57,410 nt of DNA from a candidate division FCPU426 bacterium. Its GTDB lineage: Bacteria; Oederibacteriota; Muellerivitia; Muellerivitales; Muellerivitaceae. The first letter of the stretch is position 1. Each line of letters starts with the position of its first letter. Under the pieces are notes generated by a model. It saw only the letters and a list, made by a program, of their open reading frames with translations, had not been told where the DNA came from and ran no database searches. The stretch is from positions 1-57,410 of the forward strand of contig PLZG01000099.1 in NCBI GenBank assembly GCA_003152075.1, in the 5' to 3' direction. Made by a program: the position numbers and the translations under genes. This document shows, piece by piece, positions 6,330 through 14,471 of this stretch.

Positions 6330-8594
6330 TCAGGGGAGGGGCTCGCCCAGGGGCTTGCCCTTTTGGGCGGCTTCGATATCCGCCTTAGGGATGCGGATGA
6401 GGTCCAAGAAAACGCTGCCCGAGGGGTCCTTGACCTGGGTTTCTACCGCATGGGGGTAATAACGCCCGAACCCCTCCTTGAACGGCAGTAGTTTTTCCGG
6501 GGGGGAAAGCACGGCCACGTCCCGGTTCACCGGGTTAAGGATGGGCAGGGGAAGTTCGTCGGACACCTGGGTGACCTGGAGAGGGCCAATGCCCGAGAAG
6601 AAATAGATGATGGACGAATAGGAATCGTTTTGGCAGACTAGGTGGCAGGTGGGGAACAATACCTTGTCCAACTTCGCCAACTGTACATGCTGGTAACCCA
6701 GGTTCCCCCATTTGGAAGGCTGGTCGGCGAAACGGAAGTAATAGATGTTCGCGTTCAAGACCAGGGCCGATAACAGGCCCGCCCCCAGGAAAATCCTGGC
6801 CGCTACCCCCATGGCCGGGCGCGTCTGGGCGAATATTTCCAAAAGCCACTGGCAGGCCCGGGCCACCATCAGCATGAGGAAGGGAAAAATAAAGAACATC
6901 CTCATGGGGTTGACGTAATCCACGCTGGCGTCAGCGCCCTGGATGACCAGGGCGTTGGCCGCGACCCCGAAAACAACGCCGGAAAGGGCCGCCCAACTGA
7001 CGCGTTTGTTGAGGGCGAAGAGCGTCAGGATGGCCCCGACCAAAAGCAGCAGGCCGGTGAAGGGGTCCAGCAGGGGGTTCCCCAGGACCATGAACCGGTC
7101 GTCCGCGTGGCCGGTCGTCCAAAAGAAGGAAAGCAAGGTCCAAAGGGTGGTCTTGACCGGCAGCCAGAAATGGCCCGTTCGGGCAACTTCGTTGAAGATG
7201 TTCATGGATTGGATGCGTCCGAAAAATTCCTGGGGCTCGGCCACGCAAAAACGGATGAAGGACCCGAGAAACCAAAGCATGGTCAGCAGAGAAAGAAGCA
7301 GGGGCCTTGCGTAAGCTTTGAGGAAGGGCCCACCGCCGGCCGCCAGGCCGCACCCCAGGACGATGAAAAGGGCGATGAGGGGCACGAAGCGGCCGGGCAG
7401 GTAACTCATGACGCTGGCCGCCAGGAAAATCCCGGCCCACCAGAAGTGGCTCCTGCGGCCTTCCTGGAAGGCCCTTTCGAGGAAATAAAAGGCGCACAAC
7501 TCGAAGAGAAGGGTACTGACGGCGCTGAAGGGGGAGAAGGCGAAGTACAAATGCCACCAGGAGACGGTGAAAAGAAGGGCGGCGACCCAGGAGGCCCGGG
7601 GCCCGAAATAAAGGCGGCACCAGCGGTAAAAAACGAAAATCGCCAACATGGAAAGGGTCAGGGAAAAAATCCGGGAGGAAGCCAGGCTGACGCCGAACAG
7701 TTTGTAAACCACGGCCTTCAAAAAGTAAGGCAGGGCGGGGGATCCGCTCCAAGCGGTCCGGAAGGGGTCGGTCAGGTCCCCATTCACCACGTCCGCCGGG
7801 CCGAGGGCGTCCGAGGCCTCGTCCAATTGGAAACCGGCGAACAAATGGTTGAGGAAGGGGTAACGCATCAAGGCCGCCAGGGCCAGTAAAAGGAGGATCG
7901 CCTTCGCCTCCGAAGGGAAGGGGACATGGTTTCGCGTTTCCCGGCGCTTCCATCGCAATAGCCCGATCAAAACCGCCGAGAGGCCCAAGGCCCCCATGCC
8001 CACCCGCAAGTGGTCGAGGTGGAAAAATAATTCCATGGCCAACCAAAGAAGCGGGAGAAGGAAAAGAATCCCGATGTGGAGGGTGCGGTCCTTCGGGGCG
8101 GACCGGGGATAGGCGTCGGCCGGGGCAACCCGCGACAGGGGAGGGAAGGCCTCCAGAAGGCCCCAGGCGGACAGGTAGAAAAGAGGCAATCCCCTGGCCC
8201 AATCCAGGGTTGGACCGGCGATCAAGCCGCTTCCAAACCACCCAGCCGCGAGCCCCAAGGCCAGTGCAAACCAGCGGAACCCGGAAGGAAGGGTTTGGAA
8301 GGGAAGGTCGCCTTTTCCCAGGCGGGCAAAAAAGGTCTCCCGGGTTTGGTGGCGCGGCCGGCCCCGTCCTGAGGGCTTGGGATGCTTTTTGGGTTTTTTC
8401 CCCTTGGGAGCGGAATAAAAAATCCGCCAGGCCTTCCCTCGGAGATGCCCCAGCCAGGTGAAATCCAGCAGGGGCCAATAATAAAAGAACCCGGCCAGTG
8501 GGAAAAAGGGGAAGGAGGCAAGCCATTGGGCGCGGAAAAGGAAAACCAGGCCGGTGATCAGCGAGGTAAAGGCCAAAACCAAATATGGATCCAT
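6330..8594 (-). CDS. GT39-type membrane glycosyltransferase
   Basis: A 754-residue polytopic protein. Residues ~230-600 have the ArnT/PMT-like GT-C layout: an Asp-Glu pair (QLDEA, residues 258-259) in the first large extracytoplasmic loop, then many membrane segments (SRIFSLTLSMLAIFVFY, WAALSGVVFG). Such enzymes move a sugar from a polyprenyl phosphate donor to a protein, lipid or glycan outside the membrane. An extra ~225-residue N-terminal part has several membrane segments separated by a basic stretch (KGKKPKK), which is unusual. Residues ~620-754 are soluble. GGAAG precedes the ATG at a fair distance. The substrate is unknown. The many Ser/Thr-rich exported proteins nearby are possible acceptors, by inference only. 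A piece of its 3' end is duplicated downstream. Confidence 0.8.
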   Translation of the reverse strand: MDPYLVLAFTSLITGLVFLFRAQWLASFPFFPLAGFFYYWPLLDFTWLGHLRGKAWRIFYSAPKGKKPKKHPKPSGRGRPRHQTRETFFARLGKGDLPFQTLPSGFRWFALALGLAAGWFGSGLIAGPTLDWARGLPLFYLSAWGLLEAFPPLSRVAPADAYPRSAPKDRTLHIGILFLLPLLWLAMELFFHLDHLRVGMGALGLSAVLIGLLRWKRRETRNHVPFPSEAKAILLLLALAALMRYPFLNHLFAGFQLDEASDALGPADVVNGDLTDPFRTAWSGSPALPYFLKAVVYKLFGVSLASSRIFSLTLSMLAIFVFYRWCRLYFGPRASWVAALLFTVSWWHLYFAFSPFSAVSTLLFELCAFYFLERAFQEGRRSHFWWAGIFLAASVMSYLPGRFVPLIALFIVLGCGLAAGGGPFLKAYARPLLLSLLTMLWFLGSFIRFCVAEPQEFFGRIQSMNIFNEVARTGHFWLPVKTTLWTLLSFFWTTGHADDRFMVLGNPLLDPFTGLLLLVGAILTLFALNKRVSWAALSGVVFGVAANALVIQGADASVDYVNPMRMFFIFPFLMLMVARACQWLLEIFAQTRPAMGVAARIFLGAGLLSALVLNANIYYFRFADQPSKWGNLGYQHVQLAKLDKVLFPTCHLVCQNDSYSSIIYFFSGIGPLQVTQVSDELPLPILNPVNRDVAVLSPPEKLLPFKEGFGRYYPHAVETQVKDPSGSVFLDLIRIPKADIEAAQKGKPLGEPLP

Positions 8595-8721
8595 TAAAAA
8601 TATCTTCCTTTTGGCGGCGATTTGAAACCCTTCAGATATCTACTATATTACCCCATCCCGTTGATGCCTTTTTGCTTTTTCAGCAAGCTAAGAGTAATCC
8701 TAACGAAGAAGGAAAATGACC

Positions 8722-8805
8722 ATGCCCCGCAACTCAATTGAAAATCCAACCAGGATTTGCGGGACGATGATCATCACAGCGATCCTATTTTTAAAAGGAA
8801 AATGA
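8722..8805 (+). CDS. 27-residue leader ORF, copy 1
   Basis: ATG 8722 has AAGGAAAATGACC upstream, almost the same ribosome site as the next gene, and runs 27 codons to TGA 8803-8805, two bases before the ATG at 8808. It begins MPRNSIENPTRICG, continues as a hydrophobic stretch (IITAILFL) and ends KGK. The paralogous locus at 17243 has the same length, position and ends, with about five substitutions. Conservation of frame and length argues that it is translated, either as a tiny membrane peptide or as a leader controlling the downstream gene. The hydrophobic part resembles a piece of a DUF2892 helix. Function unknown. Confidence 0.55.
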   Translation: MPRNSIENPTRICGTMIITAILFLKGK

Positions 8806-8807
8806 CC

Positions 8808-9188
8808 ATGCAATCAGAAAAATACACCCCGGGGGTTTGCAATATCGGCCCTCTGGAACGTATACACCGCCTGACGGCGGGCTGGATTGGAACCGGGGCT
8901 TTCATCGGCCTGCTTCTTTATTTCCGCGTGAGCGAGTTCGCGAAAACGGCCAACTTCTACCTGCTGATTCCCGCGCTCTTGAGATCCATCGGGTTTCTGC
9001 AAAATCACCTTCACTTTTGCGTTAATTTCGGCCTGAGGGGACTAATGAACATGGATAAGTAAGCCTTCGATACGGAAAAGGTGGAGCAGGCGGAGTACCG
9101 CCGTTTGGACCGCCAAAGGGCCTGGGGGATCATCGGCATGGGGGTAGGGATCAGCCTCGCCGCCACCCTGGCGGCTTATTTCCTGTAA
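8808..9188 (+). pseudogene. YgaP/DUF2892-like membrane protein, copy 1, nonsense mutation
   Basis: This matches the intact 126-residue paralogue at 17329 along its whole length. A TAA at 9060-9062 replaces an AAA Lys codon (one base change), cutting the protein to 84 residues after LRGLMNMDK. The frame beyond the stop is still good (AFDTEKVEQAEYRRLDRQ, then a C-terminal hydrophobic segment) up to TAA 9188. The first part carries the two-helix region (ERIHRLTAGWIGTGAF, TANFYLLIPALL). The decay seems recent. The truncated product might still insert in the membrane. Start ATG 8808 is placed by AAGGA eight bases upstream; ATG 8802 is too close to it. Confidence 0.75.
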
Positions 9189-9417
9189 GAAGGGAACAAG
9201 GATCTGCTGATTCCTTAATCGGGAATCAGCACACCCAAGGCTTTTGCCTCAACTGTATTTTCAGCAAAGGGGCCAATGGCTCGTTTTCTTTCTGCCCCGG
9301 TTTTCGCCGTCCCCCTGACTGGTTGTCCCGGCCCCTTAAAAACCTTTGTTTGAGGGCATTTACTTTGCTTTCTTCTCGATTATGGAATTATCCAGCTCTT
9401 TTCATCACTATATAAGG
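9189..9417. repeat. Spacer with variable-stem hairpin, copy E
   Basis: TGCTGATTCC (9205-9214) pairs perfectly with GGAATCAGCA (9222-9231) around a 7-base loop TTAATCG, followed by CACCCAAGG. Compared with the hairpin at 18392, two stem positions differ on both arms so that pairing is kept. Immediately before the next start, TATAAGG abuts the ATG at 9418. Confidence 0.65.
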
Positions 9418-10974
9418 ATGAATAAAACAGTCCATCCCCATTTTAAGTTAGGAGTCCTTCTTTTATTCCTCCCCCTGGGGGTTCCCCCGGCCTGGGGCCA
9501 GGTCATTACGACCATCGCGGGAAACGGGGTTTACGGTTATTCGGGTGACGGCGGTTTGGGTACGGCGGCCCAGGTTAAAAGCCCCCTAGCCGTGATTACG
9601 GACAACACGGGGAACGTCTTCTTCGTAGATGACAATAATAACCGTATCCGGCGGGTGGACGCGGCCACCGGCATCATCACCACGGTGGCGGGCAATGGCA
9701 CCTATGGTTACACGGGGGATGGCGGGCCAGCCACTGCCGCTGAGTTCGCTTCTCCCATCGCCGTTGGACTGGACGCCGCCGGGAACCTTTATATCGCCGA
9801 CCAATTCGCCCAGGTCATCCGCCGCGTGGACGTCGTCACCGGGATCATCACCACGGTGGTGGGCAACGGAACCACGGGTTATTCGGGGGATGGCGGGCCC
9901 GCCACGGCCGCCGTGCTAAATTTTCCCGTGGGCCTGGCGGTGAACCTGGCGGGCGACCTCTTTATCATCGACTCAGGCAACTTCCGTGTCCGGCGGGTGG
10001 ACGCGGCCACTGGGATCATCACCACGGTGGCGGGCAACGGAACCGCGGGCACCTCGGGCGACGGTGGGCCGGCCACCTCGGCCCAACTTTTAGACAACGA
10101 AAATTTGACCGTGGATCTCCAGGGCAACCTTTATATCGCGGGAGGGGTGAGCGCCTACCGGGTGAGGCGGGTGGACGCTGTCACCGGTATCATCACCACG
10201 GTGGCCGGCAATGGGGGCATTGGTTACACGGGGGACGGCGGGCCGGCAACCTCGGCCACTTTCAATTATCCGGGCTCGGTGGCCTTGGACAGTTCGGGTA
10301 ATTTGTACATCGGGGACGAGATGAACGAGGTGATCCGGAAAGTGGACATGTCCACGGGTATCATCACCACGGTGGTGGGGAGCGGGGCCCCGGGATATTG
10401 CGGCGACTCGATCCCGGCCCTTTCGGCCTGCCTGTCCCATCCGGAGAACGTTTGCGTGAGCGCCCTGGGCGACATGTTCATCGCCGATACCAACAATTAC
10501 CGGGTCCGTAAAGTGAGCAACATTGTCCATATCCCCACGCCCACGCCTACCCAAACGCCAACCCTGACCCCAACCGCCACACCCACCCAAAGCCCCACCA
10601 CAACGCCAAGCTTCTCTCCCACCAACAGTCCGACCACAACGGTAACCCCCAGCCCAACTTCCACCTTCACGATCACCCCGACCCTTACCCCGACTTGCGA
10701 AACGCATGTTTGGCCGAATCCCTTCAATCCCCTATACGCCGTGTGGGGGAAGCTTAAGGTAGATTGCCTGCCGGTGGGCGCACGGGTTTCCTTTTACACC
10801 CTTTCGGGCGAAAGGGTCCGGACCCTGGGCGAATCGGGCGGGCTGGTGGAATGGGACGGGCGCAACGAATCGGGGACGCCGGTTTCAGCAGGGACCTATT
10901 ATTACGTCATTCAAAACGGTTCCAACGTCCTGCGACGGGGAAAAATATTGGTGATCCTCAATGGAGGAAAATGA
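9418..10974 (+). CDS. Exported NHL-repeat beta-propeller protein with FlgD-like C-terminus
   Basis: A 518-residue exported protein. ATG 9418 gives a clean signal peptide (MNKTVHPHFKLGVLLLFLP, cut near AWGQ); in-frame starts at 9346 and 9382 would put ~24 or 12 extra residues before it. Six NHL-type repeats of ~57 residues carry GDGGPATAA, NLYIAD and IRRVD signatures. A ~50-residue Pro-Thr linker (PTPTPTQTPTLTPT) joins a FlgD-like C-terminal module (WPNPFNPL, WDGRNESGTPVSAGTYYY) ending in KILVILNGGK. It is probably surface displayed, with the propeller as the binding part. It stands alone between repeat-bearing spacers. Confidence 0.85.
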   Translation: MNKTVHPHFKLGVLLLFLPLGVPPAWGQVITTIAGNGVYGYSGDGGLGTAAQVKSPLAVITDNTGNVFFVDDNNNRIRRVDAATGIITTVAGNGTYGYTGDGGPATAAEFASPIAVGLDAAGNLYIADQFAQVIRRVDVVTGIITTVVGNGTTGYSGDGGPATAAVLNFPVGLAVNLAGDLFIIDSGNFRVRRVDAATGIITTVAGNGTAGTSGDGGPATSAQLLDNENLTVDLQGNLYIAGGVSAYRVRRVDAVTGIITTVAGNGGIGYTGDGGPATSATFNYPGSVALDSSGNLYIGDEMNEVIRKVDMSTGIITTVVGSGAPGYCGDSIPALSACLSHPENVCVSALGDMFIADTNNYRVRKVSNIVHIPTPTPTQTPTLTPTATPTQSPTTTPSFSPTNSPTTTVTPSPTSTFTITPTLTPTCETHVWPNPFNPLYAVWGKLKVDCLPVGARVSFYTLSGERVRTLGESGGLVEWDGRNESGTPVSAGTYYYVIQNGSNVLRRGKILVILNGGK

Positions 10975-11235
10975 AAATAGGGACCGGCATAACGGGGAAC
11001 TCCTGACCAACATTTAACACTTTAGAATTCACTCGCCCTCTTCTGATTCGGCCTCCCATTTCCCAACCCCTTTGGCATTAAATCATTTTCCGTTCTTGAG
11101 TCGCACACTCAAACCTCGCCCTTCAACTTGTATCGATTCCAATGGAATGATAGGCCTAAAACATCTGACATTTTTTGTAAACTCGACACGGGCCGAGCCG
11201 AAAAAACTCCCTTGATGCAATTTACCGCTTATTTA
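10975..11235. repeat. Intergenic mosaic repeat, copy B
   Basis: Modules shared with other spacers are CACTTTAGAATTC (11013-11025), CCATTTCCCAACCCC with AAATCATTTTCC (11056-11090), a hairpin TTGAG/CTCAA (11096-11112) followed by ACCTCGCCCTTC, and the inverted repeat ATTCCA-A-TGGAAT (11136-11148). No gene is supported in this stretch. Confidence 0.6.
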
Positions 11236-11273
11236 CTTGAGGAACCCATAAGGGGGGAATAGTATCCCCTTAT
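11236..11273 (+). promoter_or_regulatory. Leader with hairpin over the ribosome site of a PT-linker lipoprotein
   Basis: ATAAGGGG (11248-11255) and CCCCTTAT (11266-11273) form an 8-bp perfect stem that takes in the only Shine-Dalgarno-like run and the first bases of the ATG at 11272. The preceding CTTGAGGAA and the AGGGGGGAATA recur 15-16 bases apart upstream of the related lipoprotein gene at 26988. The fold could lower translation initiation; this is inferred from pairing only. Confidence 0.5.
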
Positions 11274-12171
11274 GAATCTCCTCTCGAAAATTGGGATATT
11301 CGGAATTTTTTTCTTCCTCCTGGGCTTTGCCCTTTTCGCCGGCTGTTCCAGCAACAACAACCCAAGCTCGCCCGCGGCGGCCAACATCCCCTTGTTCACC
11401 AAAACCCCCACCAACAACCCGACGAATTCGACTACGCCGACTTCGTCGGCAACGCTCACCGCTACGCCGAGTTACACGAATAGTGGAACTGCTTCACCAA
11501 CGAACAGCCCCACGCACAGCCCAACCCCCAGTCCGACGAATACGACTATGAACTCACCAACCATCACACCGACTAATTCGCCTACGAATAGCCCCACCAT
11601 TACACCAACTAATACGGCTACCAACACCCCCACCAGCACGCCTAGCAATTCACCCACCGTCACGCCCTGCACCACCCCCATGCAATTTGGCCCCACCCCT
11701 GCCGCTACCATCGGTTCGGAGGTGGGATATGTGATGGTCTGCCAGCCGGTCACCCTGACCAGCCCAATTTACGTGAACAGCATGGCAGTGGATGTGGCCG
11801 GGTCTCCCACCCAAATGAGGGTGGGCATTTACACCAACCAGGTCATATCCGGGGGTGTCTCCGTGCAGAACTACCCCGATAGCCTGGTGACGGTTTCCGG
11901 CTATCAGGACCTCAACCCCGGTTTCAATTCCTACCCCGTACCCTCGGCCTACCTGAGCGCCGTTGGGGGTGGAACAATTTATTGGCTGGCCTATGGCGGC
12001 ACCGACAGCACGCTTACTTACAACTTCTACACCAACGGTGCCACTAACGCCTGGGGCCTTGCCCATTACAACGGCAGTGCCTACGTTGCACCGGGCTTTC
12101 CCGCTGCCTGCAGTATCAACGACGCGGGGGGAGCTTTCGATTCACCTATCATCATGTTAGGTTGCCCCTAA
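11272..12171 (+). CDS. Lipoprotein with Pro/Thr/Ser linker and unknown C-terminal domain
   Basis: A 299-residue lipoprotein: signal MNLLSKIGIFGIFFFLLGF, lipobox LFAGC, then SSNNNPSS. Residues ~40-140 are a low-complexity linker of NSPT/NTPT units. The last ~155 residues (from MQFGPTPAATIGSEVG) form a probable beta-sandwich with GYVMVCQPVTLTSPI and YWLAYGGTDS; the pattern resembles Ig- or CBM-like accessory domains, but I cannot name a family. The signal plus the SSNNNP start is close to that of the gene at 26988, whose C-terminal domain is unrelated. The protein is likely anchored by lipid with the linker holding the domain away from the membrane. Confidence 0.8.
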   Translation: MNLLSKIGIFGIFFFLLGFALFAGCSSNNNPSSPAAANIPLFTKTPTNNPTNSTTPTSSATLTATPSYTNSGTASPTNSPTHSPTPSPTNTTMNSPTITPTNSPTNSPTITPTNTATNTPTSTPSNSPTVTPCTTPMQFGPTPAATIGSEVGYVMVCQPVTLTSPIYVNSMAVDVAGSPTQMRVGIYTNQVISGGVSVQNYPDSLVTVSGYQDLNPGFNSYPVPSAYLSAVGGGTIYWLAYGGTDSTLTYNFYTNGATNAWGLAHYNGSAYVAPGFPAACSINDAGGAFDSPIIMLGCP

Positions 12172-12292
12172 TTCCTGAAAGTCGTCCCGCCCCAGGAAAA
12201 GCCATTTTAAAAGGCAACTTTTACCCCGAACCTGGGCATGTGGTATTCTTGATCCATTGGATTGATTCGAAAGTTCAGGGGTAAACAACTTC

Positions 12293-14338
12293 ATGGGCTG
12301 TTTCAGAAGGATTGTTCTTATAACAGGGTTTTTCCTGGGCTGCGCTTTGCCCCTTTTCGCCCAGGTGACCGGGCTGACCCCTATCCTGGCCCCTTCCGCT
12401 AATTTCGCCCTGGGGTCCCAGAACGGCCTGGTGATGGAATTCCAAGTGACCGGCGGGGCAACCGCCGACTCGGCCACCAGCTTTAATTTCCTCAACAACT
12501 TGGCCTCACCGCCGGCCGCCCAGGGCGGGACGGGACTGCCTTTCGACATTTCCACTTTCAAGCTCTGGTACCAAAGCGGTTCCAGCGTTTTTTCCCCGGC
12601 TTTGAGCACCCCGGTTTCCGTCAGTGCGGTCGCCCCCCTGAACTGGGCCACCCTTTCGGCCAACCTGCCGGTAATGGCCGGAGGCTACCTTTTCCTGACC
12701 GCCGACATTACGTCGACCGCCCAGGTGGGGGACATCTTCGAGTTGTTCATGACGCCCGGTTCGGCGACCTTCAGTTCCGGCTTCAACTATCCCGTCTCGG
12801 GGTCGGTGACCAATACCAGCCCTCAAACTATCGTGTCGGTGGGAACCGCCACCAACCTTTCCCTGGTCAATGTCCCCAACGGAAATTTAACCCCGGGAAC
12901 CAACGACAACTTGGTGCTTCAATTGACCGTCGCCACAACCGGAACCGCGGTGTTCCAAACCATCCAGGTGGCCAATCAATTGAGCGCGGTAGGTTCCACC
13001 GACATTTCCAACGTGAAGCTTTGGACCCAGACCGGCGGGGGGACTTTCAACGCCTCCACCGCGGTGGAGCTGGCTACCCTGCCGAACACGGGCTCGAAAA
13101 CCTGGGGAATGAGCGCGGCCTTGAATTGGAATGTCAACAACGGAGACGGCCTTTACGTGACGGCGGATATCTTGGGAAGCGCCACCCCGGGCAATACCTG
13201 CAATTTTTCCGTGCCCCTCAACGGAGTTGTTTTCAGCAACGGGAGCCTGCCCCCCGGGGTCCTGGTTAATGTCGGCGTTCAAACTATTCCCCCGCTCACC
13301 CCCACGCCCAGCTTTACCCCCACCCCACCCCCCACTTCCACCCCTACGGACACACCCACCGCGACGAATACCCCTGCCATTCCGAACTTGTTTAGCCTGG
13401 GCCCTTCCAGCGGCGGGACCGGGGGCGGTTACACTATTAGCCTGACCGGGTCCAGTTTGCTGGGGGCGGTGACCGTGACCATCGGGGGAACGGCGGCCAG
13501 TGTGGTGAGCGATAGCACGGGGACGATTGTGGTGACCGTGCCACCGGGAGTGGGGGCCAACCTAGCGGTAATTGCCAGGATCAACGGAATTAACAGCAAC
13601 ACCCTTCTCTTCAGCTACCTTCCCCCGTCGATTTCCAGCTTGAATCCCGTTTCGGGCCTGGTCGCGGGGGGCTACCCGGTTACGATTTCGGGAAATAATT
13701 TTTCCCCGGTGGCCCTGGTGACCTTCAACGGCGTGACCGCCCCCTTGAGCGGCGCCTCGGTGACGCAATTGATTGTCACCGCGCCCGCGGGAAGCGCCGG
13801 GTCGGCCCCGGTGACCGTTGCGGTGGCCGGCCAAACCGCCACGAACGCGGCTTTCACCTACCTGGTAGCCACCCCCACCTTTACCTCCACACCGACCAAT
13901 AGCTTTACACCAACCAACAGCCCCACCAACACCTTCTCACCCACCCCGACCTTTACCCCAACCAGCACCAATACACCGCTGCCTACCCATACCTTTACGC
14001 CGACCTACACCCCGACCTTTACACCGACGGGTTCCTTGACCCCAACCCCCACGCCCAACATCCCTTTGTACCTGGACCAGAATTATTTTGACCCCGGCAA
14101 GGGCGGCCTGGGCATGGATGTGCGGGTGGACCAAATGGGCGGGGTGAAACTTGAAGTTTTCAACCTAGCCGGGCAATTGGTCCGTGTCATCGCGGACCTC
14201 TCCGAGAGCCCGGGCAATTACCGGTTCAAATGGGATGGGCGAAATGGCGCCGGTGCCTTGGTGGGAAACGGCATTTATATGGTCGTCATCCGGACAGCTT
14301 CGGGCAACAAGATCCAAAAAGTCATTATTCTAAAATAA
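12293..14338 (+). CDS. Exported IPT/TIG-domain protein with FlgD-like C-terminus
   Basis: A 681-residue exported protein with a signal peptide (RRIVLITGFFLGCALPLFAQ). Residues ~30-340 hold two long beta-rich repeats with the pattern ISTFKLWYQSGS...LNWATL and ISNVKLWTQTGG...LNWNVN, each followed by LTADI or VTADI. A short PT linker leads to two IPT/TIG domains (PSSGGTGGGYTISLTGSSL and PVSGLVAGGYPVTISGNNF), then a second ~60-residue PT linker and a FlgD-like C-terminal module (VEVFN-like LEVFNLAGQLV, WDGRNGAGALVGNGIY) ending KVIILK. An AGGGGT run precedes the ATG, and an extended -10-like TGGTATTCT lies at 12241-12249. Its likely role is cell-surface adhesion or ligand binding. Confidence 0.82.
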   Translation: MGCFRRIVLITGFFLGCALPLFAQVTGLTPILAPSANFALGSQNGLVMEFQVTGGATADSATSFNFLNNLASPPAAQGGTGLPFDISTFKLWYQSGSSVFSPALSTPVSVSAVAPLNWATLSANLPVMAGGYLFLTADITSTAQVGDIFELFMTPGSATFSSGFNYPVSGSVTNTSPQTIVSVGTATNLSLVNVPNGNLTPGTNDNLVLQLTVATTGTAVFQTIQVANQLSAVGSTDISNVKLWTQTGGGTFNASTAVELATLPNTGSKTWGMSAALNWNVNNGDGLYVTADILGSATPGNTCNFSVPLNGVVFSNGSLPPGVLVNVGVQTIPPLTPTPSFTPTPPPTSTPTDTPTATNTPAIPNLFSLGPSSGGTGGGYTISLTGSSLLGAVTVTIGGTAASVVSDSTGTIVVTVPPGVGANLAVIARINGINSNTLLFSYLPPSISSLNPVSGLVAGGYPVTISGNNFSPVALVTFNGVTAPLSGASVTQLIVTAPAGSAGSAPVTVAVAGQTATNAAFTYLVATPTFTSTPTNSFTPTNSPTNTFSPTPTFTPTSTNTPLPTHTFTPTYTPTFTPTGSLTPTPTPNIPLYLDQNYFDPGKGGLGMDVRVDQMGGVKLEVFNLAGQLVRVIADLSESPGNYRFKWDGRNGAGALVGNGIYMVVIRTASGNKIQKVIILK

Positions 14339-14471
14339 CGCTCTTGGGCGGGACGCCAATTCCTTTACCTCCTGGAATAGGCACACTCAAAACCCCATGA
14401 ATGCAATCGAGGAGGGTGGTTTGTTGGGATCGGATTGAAGGGAAACAAATGAGCCAAAAACAAACCTGTCT

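Noticed and set aside
6931-8526. Very long open frame (531 codons) antisense-parallel to the GT39 gene in another - strand frame
   Set aside because: It follows from the high third-position GC of the real gene; the translation is Pro/Arg/Gly-rich with no domain, and the overlapping frame has clear GT39 motifs.
10497-10727. Open frames antisense to PT linkers (also at 11472, 13937, 24738, 26395, 56941) giving GVxVGV-type repeats
   Set aside because: They are the mirror of Thr/Pro repeat codons and recur wherever a PT linker occurs; no ribosome sites or domains.
12172-12292. GCCATTTTAAAAGGC hairpin as a terminator after the lipoprotein gene
   Set aside because: The stem is short, mostly A-T with mismatch, and lacks a following T-run.
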